From Rallus limicola (Eukaryota > Chordata > Aves > Gruiformes > Rallidae), in contig JAKCOZ010000003.1 in the NCBI GenBank assembly GCA_022605955.1, forward strand, positions 47,740,179-47,804,178: DNA of 64,000 nt. Reading direction: 5' to 3'. Below, in pieces: positions 52,147 through 64,000 of this stretch (position 1 is the first letter of the stretch; the number at the start of each line of letters is the position of its first letter). Below the pieces are notes generated by a model. The model was not told the DNA's origin and searched no databases. It worked only from the letters and a program-made list of their open reading frames with translations. A program made the position numbers and the translations under genes.

Positions 52147-52187
52147 AAAACAAAACAAAACAAAAAACTCAAACAACAAACAAACCA
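52147..52187. repeat. (CAAAA)n / CAAA-rich simple repeat
   Basis: Three CAAAA units are followed by irregular CAAA units, giving an A-rich simple repeat. No transposon adjoins it that I can name. Confidence 0.8.
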
Positions 52188-53219
52188 AGCCTCTCTGCTA
52201 AAGGAAGTCCTGGAGGACTGTCCTGAACCTTCTGGAAAGGACTGCGCATGCACGGAGCTGAAGAACACGGAAATTATTTAGGTACAGTAGCAGCCAGAGC
52301 AGGGAAGCTGCTGTGTGGAGCATGTGCTTCTTTTGCTCCCTCCTGCTAGCACACTAGCTGCAGCTCTTTGTAGATGGGTAGTCAGAGCTGGAAGGAAGGA
52401 TGCTGCCACCTCCTTCTCCTGGAGCCTCACCAGGAAGAGGTGGGAGAGGGAAGGTGTGAGCACCAGGCATCATCGGGGGATGAGGAATGCCAGCTGGATC
52501 TCCGGGGATGGGGACACTAGACCAAAATTCATGCTACCAGAAAAGCCACCAAGACTGTTGGAAGCAGGGCCTGGCTGACAGGGCCAGCAAAGGCAGGGAA
52601 GGGAACTGCATATGCACCTTTCCATTTTCTTTCTTTGTTTCCCTTCTATTCTATCTGCCCCAGTCACTTTGAGTCTCCTCTACTAGAAAGCCTCAACATT
52701 CTCAAATTTTATTTCCATTTAAAAGCTTTCCAACTTTCCTGAAGAAACCCTTTGCACAGGAAAGATTTGGCAGATCTGCCTCAAGCCTCTGGTCACTGGA
52801 GTTCTGTCAGAAGTAACAAGAGATATCATGTGCAAAGAATGGCTCGTGGAATTTAAGATTTTTTTTAATCCTGTTTTATTTAAGCAAAGCCATTCCCTTT
52901 GCTATAACTTTAGCTGGAGACCAAATATAGTCTTTTTTTTTTTTTAAATTTCAGTGCACTACTGGTTTGTTTGAATATAGCTCTTTTGGCGGGGGGGGAG
53001 AGGGGGAGAGAAATCCTGATGTTCTTTACATCTTGCTAAGCCAGTGCTAGGATACAAGCAGATAGGGTGCAGGGCTTAAAAAGGACAATATCCACACTTC
53101 ATTTTGGAGCCAGCACACTACAGAGAAGAGACAAAGTCCAAGCATCTGCGATGAGATCCATATTCATAAGGAACCTCCAACAATGTTTCCATTGCTGTAA
53201 TAATGTCTGCTTAAAGAAT
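52188..53219. other. Single-copy non-coding stretch with low-complexity runs
   Basis: I see no gene. A T13 run lies at 52933-52945 and a G8...G5 purine run at 52991-53006. Confidence 0.5.
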
Positions 53220-53362
53220 ACACTCAAGATCCCAGTGAGGTAGAATAAAAATACCCACAGTGGAAAATGGAGACATTAAGTGACTTTCCTGAGGTCACAA
53301 GACTTTCATGTGGTATAGCCACCAGCCCTACCCTCCAGACCAGGGCTTAACCAGAAAACCAA
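53220..53362 (-). mobile_element. MIR-like SINE, minus orientation
   Basis: The plus strand reads CCCAGTGAGGTAGAATAAAA, GGAAAATGGAGACATTAAGT and GACTTTCCTGAGGTCACAAG, then ends near GACCAGGGCTTAACCA. This is the order of phrases in the complement of a mammalian-wide interspersed repeat (MIR): the 'TTTTACAGATGAGG', 'AAGTGACTTGCCCAAGGTCACA' and 'TTAACCAC' segments. MIRs predate the split of birds and mammals, so an old diverged copy in a bird is expected. Confidence 0.65.
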
Positions 53363-54439
53363 GCTTCACCATTAGCTGTTTAATCACAGTACCAGTGGCA
53401 GGGAAGCCCAGGACTGCTGTGACAAGAGAATATGAAGCTCCTCACAACTATAGGTGTTTCTGCTGACCCCTCACATGAGAGTGATCTGCTGACTAGTGGC
53501 ACTGGATCCTGGAGCTTCCATCACCAGAGTGATGAGGGGGTCAGAATTCATTGCCATTAATAGTGCCACAGCCTCAGACATAGTAGTAGTCTTAAATTTT
53601 ATGTGGTTTATCTCATTCTGTATAAAATCCCAAAGTAACACAATAGGACCTGAAACATAACTCACTCCACTGAAACTACCTATACTTAGCTAACCTGCTG
53701 ATGGAGCAATATATGAAGTCCAAGGGCTTCTGGCTGACCACAGGTGAAGAAGAGGCACCCTGTGCATCCAACCACCAAGAATGAGACCATATGGGTGTGC
53801 AACCAGGATGCTCCATGGTGATCATCCAAGCAATTTGCATGCTTCTGCCTGGGGAGGACCATCCATATCCTCTGGAGGTCTGAAGGAAGATAAAACCATT
53901 TTCCCTACTCTGGGGCAGCCCAAGCCCTTCTAGCTGTGACACACTTCCAGGAACACATCTCAGATCTGGCAACACAGGCAGTGCCTGGTTGCAGCCATGC
54001 TCATGGCTGGCACTGTGGGAACCACTCCCCAAAGCAGAGTTGGCTCAGCAGCTAAAGTCACCCAACAGGGCCCTGTGGCCTGACAAACAATGGGGAGCTG
54101 GCAGCCACCAAAGTGGCAATGTTTACTTCCTCTGTTGAAAGGAACCAAACCAATGATGGCAGTGACCCAGACCATCCTCAAGGAAAACTCATGAGACTGC
54201 TGAGCAGATGACAGAGGACCTTCACTGCACCAGGATGTATTCAGGACTGTCAGGGCACAGGGTCAGCGTGTCAGTCCCAGCATCTCTAGCTTCAGGGAGA
54301 AGGGCTGAAAGCCACAGAAAAAGAATATTAAGACAAGGGTATTGTTGTGAGAAAGGACAGAGCTGAAGTCAGGGAGAGACAGAAACATGCATCAACTTTC
54401 CTCAAATCGTCATTCATTGAGCTCAGTGCCTCAGCTGTG
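53363..54439. other. Single-copy non-coding stretch
   Basis: I see no gene. Open frames at 53676-54181 on the minus strand lack recognisable domains. Confidence 0.5.
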
Positions 54440-54650
54440 CCAGTGTCATTTCTCCATTTATTTTTTGTATCCTCATGCAAATGGTGGAGAACCTGCAATA
54501 ACTCTTAAACAGATTATTGTTAACAATGCGAGGGTGTTTCCTGCTCATGCAGTAACTCATTGCCAGGCCAATAAATTCCTTGGCTTTTGGCCTCGCAGTA
54601 TTTATTTGCACTTTTGCACTTTTCGGGCATCAGGCAGCTGACTTACTTGG
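54440..54650. promoter_or_regulatory. Candidate conserved non-coding element with paired SOX-type palindrome
   Basis: This block carries a POU octamer ATGCAAAT at 54475-54482 and, 33 bases on, a perfect 12-bp palindrome ATTGTTAACAAT at 54516-54527. The palindrome can be read as two head-to-head SOX sites or an HNF1-like site. Further on come GCCAGGCCAAT and TTGGCTTTTGGCC, which contain NF1-type half sites, and a direct repeat of TTTGCACTTTTGCACTTTT. Octamer and SOX sites close together are a known enhancer grammar (SOX2 with POU factors). This is inference from motifs only, with no alignment. Confidence 0.3.
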
Positions 54651-55824
54651 GATGAATTTTTAATGCAAGATGTGCTGTGACTGCCCACTTATTACAAAGG
54701 GAGCTTCAAGTAGAGCAGGTCAGCTGCAGCCATCCATGCTCAGATGATGGACCCTGCCTGGCAGGAAAGAGGGTACTTGGTTTACTGAGGTGTATCTGAC
54801 ATTTTTCCACCTGGGGTAGGGAGGAGAAGAAAAACAGGGTCTGTACTTTAAGTTCACAGTGACTTCTGTGAACTATGTTATTTTAAAAGCAACACCTGCT
54901 ATGCATAAGCCTTTCTCTTCAACCAAGTTAACAGATTTTCCTGGAAAGGGAAATGAGTTATTGCTCAGCATAACCACTAGGAAACACAGAGATTCCTTTC
55001 CTGTGGAGCCCTCTAATTAGTACCATCTTGAAGTAGGGATTACATAGGTCTCAACCCCTCTGAGAAAATGAGAAATAGAACTACAGCTTCAGAGCACCAC
55101 TATCGGATGTATAAAGGGTTAATCCAAACATTGTACAGTACACTGCAGTGCCATCGTGGCAATAATTCATAAATAACTGACTTCAGCTTTGCAGGACAGA
55201 ATGGTTGCAGTTCTATGAAACCTGTGCAGACACTGACTGTACTGTACTTGATTTGAACAGTTTATTGTGGGTGGGCTGCTGCTTTCACTGGTACAGTTCA
55301 TCTTTTGTTTGTTGTTAGCTCAAATTGTGGCCAGTTTTCCTAAATCATCTGAATAAAAGCAGTGTTTTCCATCTGTTTCAGGGAGTCAATAGTTCATAAA
55401 CACCTTAACTATTTGGATCTACAGCTGCAAAATTTGCATGTGAATGCCTCCAATGATGAATTCATGCAGGACAGGTTTTAGTTGGTTTAAACTCCCATCC
55501 ACTAAATGAAATGCCCTCATATAAATGAGTTTGATCATTTCATGCTTGTACTCTTCAATGCCTTGTTTCTTAAGGAGTCAGTCTCACTCGCAGTCTTCGA
55601 GGTGAATTAAATTTTTGAAATCCTGCAAGCAGGACATGTTCTTCCCACCGAAAGATGCACCTCTGCAAAGGCATTCCTCCACTACTGGAGGAGCTGGCAT
55701 TTGCAAATAGCTTTGTGCTGTTTTGCTGTACTTTGAAGAAGTTACTCCTGCAAAGCAAAGGCACTCAGTCACATCAGAAAAGTAGATAGCTACTAAAAAT
55801 ATGCTTGTAATTAAGGTCCGGAGT
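54651..55824. other. Single-copy non-coding stretch
   Basis: I recognise no gene or repeat here. Confidence 0.5.
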
Positions 55825-55891
55825 CAGAAAAGCATCCCTATGCAGAAAGGTTAGTTAAGCATGTGTTTAAATTTAAGCACATGTTTGAGCC
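55825..55891. repeat. Possible ancient amniote CR1/L3-type fragment
   Basis: CAGAAAAGCATCCC followed by TAAGCATGTGTTTAAATTTA and AGCACATGTTTGAG resembles the 'TTAAGCATGTGCTTAACTTTAAGCA' tail of old amniote CR1-related repeats. It is also an imperfect inverted repeat centred near 55871, about 14 of 16 bases pairing. Confidence 0.45.
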
Positions 55892-58162
55892 ACAAGAAAG
55901 GAAGTCATGCTTCAGCTTTTCTCCTTGCACTGACTGTCACATCCGCTCTCTACTGGAGGAATCACTGGTTCGTGCAATGAACTGAACACTGTGCCTGTGT
56001 TTCCTGAGAGAAAAGGTGCCATATGCCTTTGGATATTTTGCTAGGTAAGGGTGGGATTTCAGTACATGCTCCAGTGAGTTTTCCTAGGCCTAAAAGTCAG
56101 AAAAGGTGAAGAAAAATAAAATGAGTTAGCCATCTCTCCTGAAGAAAAGACCCTTCTTTTGAACACAAGCCACATTTTTCAGGGAATCGCTGTTCTCTAT
56201 AGTTCTGGAACAGCTGGGCTCCAGCTGGTAAGATTTAGTTTGAGTAAAGTCGATGGCTGCCACCTGATAAAATACACTCATTTCCCAGCATGAAAAATTA
56301 GCAGCCTGCACAGTGTTGGGTTTGGTGTAAATAAAAGGCTATGTGATTTCAAAACCACCTACTAATTTCTTTTAAATTGGCACAATAATAATTATGACAA
56401 TGAAATAGCTCCTGGGTTTTGATAAAAACTTTTTTTTTCACTATGGACTCTACTTCTACTAATTTTATTTTTTTCTTAATAAGCCTATCCCCATTTAATT
56501 AGGTGTATCAATTGCTTTGCTTTGCAAAATGCAGCCCCATGATCAAATTTTGATGGATTACAATAATAAAGATCATGCTGTTTTATAAGGGACTTTCAAC
56601 AACTCCAGTTCAATGTCTGCTTTATAGTGGTATTTGCTCAGCTCATAATCTTCCCATAAAGTTTTTCTACCCAAAACATTTATTTCTTTCCTTGGTTTGT
56701 ATTTAATTGCCATAAATCAGTGAGCTGTGAGAATTCGGAAGATAGAAGGATTGATTCCATTTGCTTACACTTTATGCAACTGTGACTCCACTAACTTTAG
56801 CCATATTGTTCAGTTCACCACCACACACAGGCATCTTTCTCTACCAGTTTTACAAATGCTGAAAATTTCTTTTTTTCTCCCAATTTTGACCAAAGCATAA
56901 GTTAATTTGAGAACAAAGTGAAACTTTTCACATGTTTTTTTTCTTTTCAAAACCATCTGATTCTTAAGAGAACTAGAAGGGATAAAAGATCTGTCATACA
57001 AACATGTCCCTTAGGTATGAGAATTAGCTAATAATATAGTTGATTAGTTAATTTCATTGCTAATGTTTGCAAAAACAGTGTGAGTGAGAAGTTATTTCTG
57101 TATTCAGATGAATACCGTATTTCCATTTTATTTGTCCCAAGACGTAGAAAGTGAAACAGAAAACACGCAGATGAGGTTTTCTGAGCACAATATAATATCA
57201 ACATCTGGTCTGAAAAAAACACATTCATGTGATTTGTACAAACAGATGAAATAGTCAAGGCTCACCCTGACGCTTGCCCAAAATATCATGACTAAGAGAA
57301 CGCCGTCACAGATACACCAGAGCAGAAATAGCCCTTTAGCAGCAACTTCTTCCACAGCATGGTTTGTAAACCTCATCACATGGTGCACAAGCAGATTTTG
57401 AGACTGTCCTTCTCAGAGCTACACTTGTTCCTATTCCCTGACAGGTCTTCTGTGCAGAGCCCACAACTAATGTGGGGTTCAAGCAGTTTTTTGCAGCAGC
57501 CTGCAGCCCATCAGCATCCCAAGGATGATTTGACCCCAGTGGGCTGAAAGCTGAGCAGATGCATACAGTGGGAGGAGGAAAGGAAGTAAGGCGTCCGAAG
57601 CAGACAGCTGATTTTTCTCACCAAGTACCAAAAACAGATAGAAAGATGAAAAGCTGATAGGTCAGATTATTTCCAAAAGCATGATCTGACCTGTTGCTGT
57701 TGCTTGTGGGTTTTTAGTGGTGATAAATATGGCCTAGCAAGTGCACTGAAGGCAGAAGTCTCTGCAGGAACCTCAGTGCAGACATCTGGGTCTGTCTATT
57801 GCAATCCCATCCTCTGACTTAACAAACAAAGTGTTAAAAGTTTTCTCTAGATGATGCACAATTTGTTTGCTCCTTGGAGCTTTGGTCTATGTTAGGACAG
57901 TAATTCAGTCCATACTGCTCTCATTTAAAGCCAATCAGAATTATATTTAATATGGAAAAAATTAGGCAGAAAATCCAAGTCAAACTTATTTCCAAAGACC
58001 AATTTAATTTCAACTGCTGTGAGTGGCAGTCAGATCAGCACTGCTCAAAGGACACACAAACCTTATAAATGGGAGTTAAAGATTTTTGCCTGAGCCAGCT
58101 CTTCCCAGATGCAGCATCTGTTTTTCAGCTTGTAAACAAACTTGAAGTTTGGTTTATTAGAG
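55892..58162. other. Single-copy non-coding stretch, AT-rich core
   Basis: I see no gene. The segment 56340-56730 is AT-rich and CpG-poor with a 13-bp palindrome ATCAAATTTTGAT at 56542-56554. It is listed as a candidate conserved element. Confidence 0.5.
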
Positions 58163-58275
58163 CATAGGGAGGTCAAGTGACCTGCCAGAGGTCTCCCAGT
58201 GAGCAGTGCATAGCACTGGGTTTGAACCCTGGTTCCACCTGGTTCCCAAATTTCTGCTCTCTTCATATGCTTCCC
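58163..58275 (-). mobile_element. MIR-like tRNA-derived SINE, minus orientation
   Basis: The plus strand reads GAGGTCAAGTGACCTGCCAG, AGGTCTCCCAGTGAGCAGTG, GGGTTTGAACCCTGGTTCC, then TTTCTGCTCTCTTCA. This matches, in order, the complement of a MIR: 'GAGGTTAAGTGACTTGCCCAAGGTCACACAGC', 'GGATTTGAACCCAGG' and 'GCTCTTTCCA'. The GGGTTTGAACCC phrase derives from a tRNA B box. There is no tRNA cloverleaf here, so it is not a tRNA gene. Confidence 0.7.
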
Positions 58276-61200
58276 ATACATCAACGCTGCTCCTCCCTGT
58301 CCACTCCCCAACCAACAAACCAACTAGACCTTTTTCCAGACCAAATGTAGAGGTGTTTGGGGTCTTTTAACATTCATCCAGCATGGCTTAAATCTGGTGG
58401 ATTCAGTAAAAACTGACTCTGTAGTGAAACTGTTTTCAGCGCACTGGAGTTTTGCAATGCACCTTCCACACTTAGCACTCTTACACTCATGGACAGGAAA
58501 ACTTCTGTAGTGCCTAACCAAGGGATGTCCAGAGCTAGTAATGGAAAGGAGGGTCACTGCTCCCCAAACATGCTAAGTCTGGAGTGAGCCCAAGCCCTAG
58601 AAAATACCGAAGGAGTACATATTTCCTGTTTCTCTTGGGCACCTTCTTTCCCTGTTGCACTTGCAAACAGTCATTAGCTGAATACTTGCTTCTTGGAAGC
58701 GGCACCTCTCTGAACTGCTCATCACTACCGGGCTCCAACCTACATCCCAGTGTTTCCTTGCTCCTTGGAGCCGAGTAAGATCATCACAGGCCAACCCTGA
58801 ATTGCTTTTGAAATCAGTAGGTGCTTTTAAGATAGTAAATTCAAGGGAAGTGATTAAGGAACAAAATTGGTGGTGGTTTTATTTGCAGATTTAACAGTAA
58901 AATACACCTGTTTCCCCATCATACAGCCCAGGTCCTTAGTAGAGTTGAGTTCTGGGGTTTTGCTCAGCCCAAAGTAATGCATTTCTCTCTGGAAATGTAG
59001 ACATTTTTGCTGTCTTGGCAGTGGACATAGATTCAGACTGAGAATCAAAGAAGTCAAAATCCAAGGGTAACCATTAAACTACTTTGTAGTGTTGGGTAGT
59101 TCACAACATTTCTCTTCAGTTCCCTATCCTGCAAAGTAGAGCGCCTGAAAAATGTCAGCCTTCTCGAAGAAGTGGATAATGAGAACCATATACAAGGTAT
59201 TAATGTTCTGAAAGTTTACAGGGTTTGAAGCCCTTCTTCAAAGTTGAAATTATGGTCCATGAGTATTTTTTTAAACTGTCTAATGAATGACTTGAATGTG
59301 TAGGGGCCCAGGAAGAGAAGCAAACACAAATGTTAATAAAATGAACCTGAGCATGTGCACAAGAAAAAGGTATTGTTCTCTGCAGGGAGCAGTAGAGCAT
59401 GAAGCTGTGGAGAGCCCTGCCTGGCCTCCACTGCCATCACTGCAGCTGTGTGTAAGGCTGGACTCTGGGGAGCTGAGCCAGCTTGGAAAACAAACCTACA
59501 GATCCAGTTTTGCTAAAGAGTTCATCTGAGCCAGGAAACAAAAGATAGGAGTTTACCACAGAACAAAAGGACTGAGGTTAAGTCAGTAACCATACTGTGC
59601 ACCCTATGGCTTTCTACTCAACCTGCATCTTCAGACTCCTGGGTGGGGATGGGCACTCACAGGGAAAACGCTAGTGCAAAACTCTTTGCAAAACACTGCC
59701 TAGGACCACTTTTATGGTTGACAGTTGATTTGAAACTTATCAAGCATGGGCATGTGGCTTTGGAGATTCCTCCTGAAAAATCACCAGAGTTGCTGTTAAT
59801 GATCCCCTCCTGTTATCAATGGTTGTGTTCACTCACAGGTCTAAAGCACCTTCTAACAATTGCTCTTTTACAAATGGTGCACTGCAAAAGCAGAAAGGAA
59901 GACCTGAGGGTAGTTCTATATCCTAGTATGATACTCAATCTAAGTGAAGCCTGTGCCGCTAATTGTGCCCAACACAGTCATCCTTACAGCCCCAGATGCT
60001 AATCAATTTACATCAACAAAACCTATGGGATTGTATCAGAGTGCTCTTTCCTTGACAATCCTAATTCAAAAGGGCCTCTCATGCGACAACGCATGCAAGC
60101 CATCTAATTCAGCTATGCCTACTATGAACAATTATTTTACTTTCTAAAAAAAATAAACTCAAAACAACAACTATACAAAAAAACCCAAAACCCTAAAATT
60201 AAATTGCTGACGTTTGTTTTGCCAGTTACACCCTGCTACATTCACACCGAAAAGAAAGGTCTTGTTCTATTTTGTCACAAAGAACATTCCACTCCTTCAA
60301 GGTCACGGGGCAATTGCCACTTTTCTTAGGCCCCACTCAGCATGAGCTGTAGCTCCCAATAGAGTTCTGCCAGGTGAAGGCTCCTCCTGACCACCCTCCT
60401 CTCAGTCCCCATGGGTAACGCAGTCGGCAGCAGGCAGTCCTCTCCATATTAAGAAGTGCTCCCATCAGATTATTCAGGACAAAAGAATTACCAATCTGGA
60501 TTACACAGCAGGGGAAAAAAGGGTATTTTCATGTCAGCTTTCAGACTGGTGTACGCTGGGACCCTGTGTGGAGGAGCAATGGTACTCTGTTGACCCATGC
60601 TAGGAAGGCAGATAGCTGTGGCAGACGGGTCTTGTTAGCAGCAACACTCAGTTTAATAAGGGGTTTGTGTCCTTCCTTTGAAAAAGGCACTTTTAAAGTG
60701 TAAAACATCTTGTAAAGTGAAGCCTTAGAAAGTTGTCTAAAAAGGCTCAGTGTTTGACATTGCTTAGTTTTAGATTATGAATTAAAAAAAATCCACGTCT
60801 CTCTCCAACTCAGAAAGCAGAAGCTTTGCACATGCCTTTGCCTGAATCTCCACACTCACTGCATCAGCAGAGTTAAGTGATGCAAGGCCTCGCATTGCTC
60901 GTAACTGTCTCCTGCTTTAGGTTTGGTTTAGGTTTGGTTTTTTAAAAAAAGAATAGGTACATTTCTCCAGAGTTCAGTTCTGGACTTTGAAATACATTTT
61001 TAGATGAGAATGAAATACATTCCTTTCCTGACTACACCATATTTTTTTCTGTGGAGGAAGTGAACATTAGCCAAAACCCAAAAATATAATCCATGAGTTC
61101 CTGTATTTTAACTGTCTCTCATCATGAAGCAATAAACAAAGGTTAATCAAATACTTACTAGCTGAGTAAATATTTTTGCTCATATGTATAAACCAACCTA

Positions 61201-61318
61201 GGTCAGATTCTTATGTTTTGGCTCTGCATTAATACGTCTTTAAAAAAGCTTTTCAAGGTTGGTATATTCAAAATTAGTTTTTCCATCTTAACTCCATATG
61301 CTAAATAGAGGAACTAGG
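58276..61318. other. Single-copy non-coding stretch
   Basis: I recognise no gene or transposon. An A-rich run of AAAACAACAAC and AAAAAACCC words lies at about 60145-60195. Confidence 0.5.
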
Positions 61319-61380
61319 CATATATGTAGATATATAGATATATATACACACACATACATATGTATATACTCTCTATATAC
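61319..61380. repeat. Alternating TA/TAGA/CA simple repeat
   Basis: An imperfect mix of TATA, GATA, CACA and CATA units about 60 bases long. It is a decayed compound microsatellite. Confidence 0.85.
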
Positions 61381-64000
61381 ATTGGTTTTTACAGACCCTC
61401 CAAGAACTGTTTCTTTTTCCTCTAAACAAAGCCCATCAGTATGTTCATGAAAGTGTCACTAAGGAACTCTGCAATAAAAAAATCAAAATGCATTTGACAG
61501 AGGTCAGCATGTTCCAGCAAGGTAACACAATCCAGCTGCCTACAAACTAGATGGAAGGATCTTTCCAGCCCACCTTACATTTGGTGGGGACATGCCAAAA
61601 TCTCCATTTAGGCAACATGTGTGTTCACACTTATTAGGGTCTCAGCAAGCCCAGGACCTGTATCTCTCCTACCACATTGCCACATGCCAGCACAAGAGAG
61701 CCTTGTGCCATGGACACCATCAGAATTAATCATTTGCTCCAAGTCTGTGAAGGTTGTAGTTTCATCCCTTAACTTAGTTTTAATCAGCCTTTCAAGTTTT
61801 TCCAGTTGCCAGAAAACTATAGTAAAGGTCCCAAAGTTCATGCCCCCCACCCCCGCCATTCTTCCCAAAAGCTGTAAAGAATAGAATGGAGAATTAACTG
61901 CTTGTTCTTCAAGGGGCTTCCAAAAGACCCCAGACCTGCCAGAGAGCAGACACCCTGCTCCTGACCTACCTGGAGACAGCACCAGACAATGATAATGTCT
62001 AGTAGCATCTGCCAGCACGATTATCTCCACTCCCCAAAACTGTGTTGCTCAGTCTTATGAAATCTGTGGCCATGCTTCAAATGATTCCCTTTCTAAGGGC
62101 AATAGCTTCAGGTTTATTCCAAGCTCATTCCACACTTTGGCAGGATCACATACATTGTGGTTGGCCTGAACTGCTTTCAGCTAACAGTTCTGCTGTAACC
62201 TCTGCTTCAGGCAATTGCTTTATGTCCTGAAAAGTACATATCAGGCTAGACATTACTTCTGGGAACCATAACTGCCTCCTGATCCTCATTTCCTCATGTG
62301 AAAGAAAAAAGGGTGAATGGTTATAAGCCAAAAAGATAAGTCTTTCCCGTTCCCTACAACCACTGGTAAGAGGTATAGCAGTACTGTGGGCAGCTATAGC
62401 CTTCAGTTTCCCTAGGAAACAATCAAGAACAAAACATGAAGCTCTGCTTGAACCTGTTTTTAGAGGAGATGTTATAACGTGTATTCCCTAAATACTGCAT
62501 GTTTTATGGAAACTGCCACCATTTCCCCAATTAACTTAGCTTGCTGAAGACCACGGCCTAGCACAACTCTTCCGTCACTCCAAAGGCAAGTGAGTGGCCC
62601 TGAGCCATACCTGAATCAGTGACTTTGGATCCTCAAAGGAAAAATGCATGGCAAGTATTATCATACCAGTGATCCAACCCCAGGCCGTAAACAAAAACTT
62701 CTTGGTAAGATATTTCAAACACAAAACCTTCTTCTCATTTACCTTTGTGGGGTATTGTGTCAAATCCATGGGTCTGACACACTGGCATCTAGGGCATGAC
62801 CTCACAAGCCAAGGCTCCCTCAGGGAAAGGAGGGACGTTTTTCCTCCAGGAGTTAGCTATGCTCTTTCAGTGAAGAAGAGATAGCATGTGCTGTCTCACA
62901 GACAATCTATTAAAACATTTTAAAATGGAAGGATAGACCCCAGATAGGATTCTGGTATTTCTAAGATAGGAATCAGATCAGACAAAACAGATTGATGACA
63001 ATCTCATGTTTTCCAATAACCACCAATAATTTGGGGCTGAGCTGAAAAGCTTGTGCAGTTACCCTGTTCCTTCCTCATCCATTAGGCTCTGCTCCTCCTC
63101 CATGGGCATATTTGCCCCAAGAGACCCAGAACCCAAAATTCCCTGCAGCTGTTTTTACTAGACTAACCTTTCGTGGATCCATGCCAGACCACAAGGAAGC
63201 AAGCCACAGCCATCTGCCCATTTTATGCCTTACCCTGGAAAGATATAATATTGCAAGTTTTGTTAGCTTGGCTCTATCCCCAGTCAGGGATTTACCCAAA
63301 AGCCACTCCTGGGAAACCCTCACATGACTTCTCTTCACAGGATTTCAGTTTGAGCCAGCTTTCCCTACATTTCTTTTCCCCTTTATTTATGCACCTATTG
63401 GTTTTGCTGGGTTTTAAAAAACCTTTTGAGTTCCCACTTTCTGACCAAACTGTTAGGAACACATGACTGCACCTCATCAGTCATGAGAACTGAGTTCTGA
63501 CTGCTGCTTTCTCTGAAGGGATACCCCACCACTGAGACTGAACCCTTTCCTTCCTGTATCTCACTTCACAAGCCCCAACCCTAGTTCAATCTTTAGCCAT
63601 ATTTAAAGAATCCATATGTACATCAGTGACATTCTAGTTGTTTCTCTGGGCCTCAGTAAGTCAAGCTGTAGTGGAGCCTACATGTAGAGCAGTCTAACTT
63701 GGCTTTGGTGGTAAATAGTTCTAGAACAGAGAAGACATGTGTGAACAAAATGACAAAATGAATGTGTATTGCTTTCTCCTCCTCCCCTATCTCCATATTC
63801 TACTTCTCCCAAGCTCAGTTTCAGCTTCCCTCATCCCTCAAACCTTCTGGTTCTCAGCTACTATCTGCCATTACAGATCTCAAGCAGGGGAGCAGGGTTA
63901 GACACTATCATCACTGCTCACCACGGGTGATACAAGGACATTTAAGACCTTTACCAGGATACTGTTGGGGTGTGAGTTGCAGGTCTTAGCTCAAGTGTTG
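61381..64000. other. Single-copy non-coding stretch to the window end
   Basis: I see no gene. A 140-codon open frame on the minus strand at 61608-62030 contains a charged stretch but no motif I recognise, and a second frame runs antisense to it. A short C run lies at about 61843-61852. Confidence 0.45.

Noticed and set aside
52147..52187. Poly-A tail of a processed pseudogene
   Set aside because: The tract is a CAAAA simple repeat, and no gene-like sequence with a poly-A signal precedes it.
58210..58235. tRNA gene suggested by GGGTTTGAACCC
   Set aside because: The phrase is the B-box relic of a MIR-like SINE; no cloverleaf can be drawn around it.
61319..61380. CRISPR-like or phased repeat array
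   Set aside because: It is an irregular dinucleotide/tetranucleotide repeat without spacers.
61608..62030. 140-codon open frame with a charged, helix-like stretch, minus strand
   Set aside because: No motif I can name, and the Cys/Gly/Trp-rich rest reads as non-coding. An antisense frame covers the same DNA.

Overview
This window reads as non-coding nuclear DNA from a bird, most likely from Neoaves. The taxonomic call rests on the repeats. There are three CR1 LINE copies of avian type. There are four LTR copies of a family I recognise as common in neoavian genomes: one end begins TGTCCTGGTTTCAGCT and the other ends in GGTTAAACCATGACA or a close variant. In addition there are faint, old amniote repeats of MIR type and of an ancient CR1/L3 type. 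I cannot name a species. I see no bacterial or plasmid features: no operons, no ribosome-binding sites and no long open frames.

I find no protein-coding gene, rRNA or tRNA that I can support. Open frames are all 178 codons or shorter and none reads as a protein I recognise. The only recognisable coding remnant is a decayed CR1 reverse-transcriptase C-terminus at about 44.6-45.3 kb. The window is best read as intergenic DNA or the interior of a large intron.

Layout. Positions 1-166 hold an LTR fragment cut by the window edge. From there to about 19 kb the sequence is mostly single-copy, with two faint ancient repeats (7.2 and 16.8 kb) and an enhancer-like block at 14.9-15.6 kb. A CR1 lies on the minus strand at 19.05-19.62 kb. 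From 24.65 to 27.3 kb there is a repeat cluster: one minus-strand LTR, one plus-strand solo LTR, and a second plus-strand LTR split by a younger CR1. From 27.3 to 44.6 kb the sequence is mostly single-copy with GT and CA microsatellites. A plus-strand CR1 lies at 44.6-45.3 kb and an unusual degenerate tandem repeat at 47.05-47.29 kb. From 51.9 to 58.3 kb there are old amniote repeats, including two MIR-like SINEs, among AT-rich blocks that look like conserved non-coding elements. The rest to 64 kb is single-copy apart from an alternating purine-pyrimidine tract at 61.3 kb.

No genes work together here as far as I can see. The main biology is the retroelement history, in particular the LTR/CR1 nest, and a set of candidate regulatory blocks that need a cross-species alignment to confirm. 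I did not find strong evidence of a previously undescribed system. The least explained sequence is the tandem repeat near 47.1 kb.
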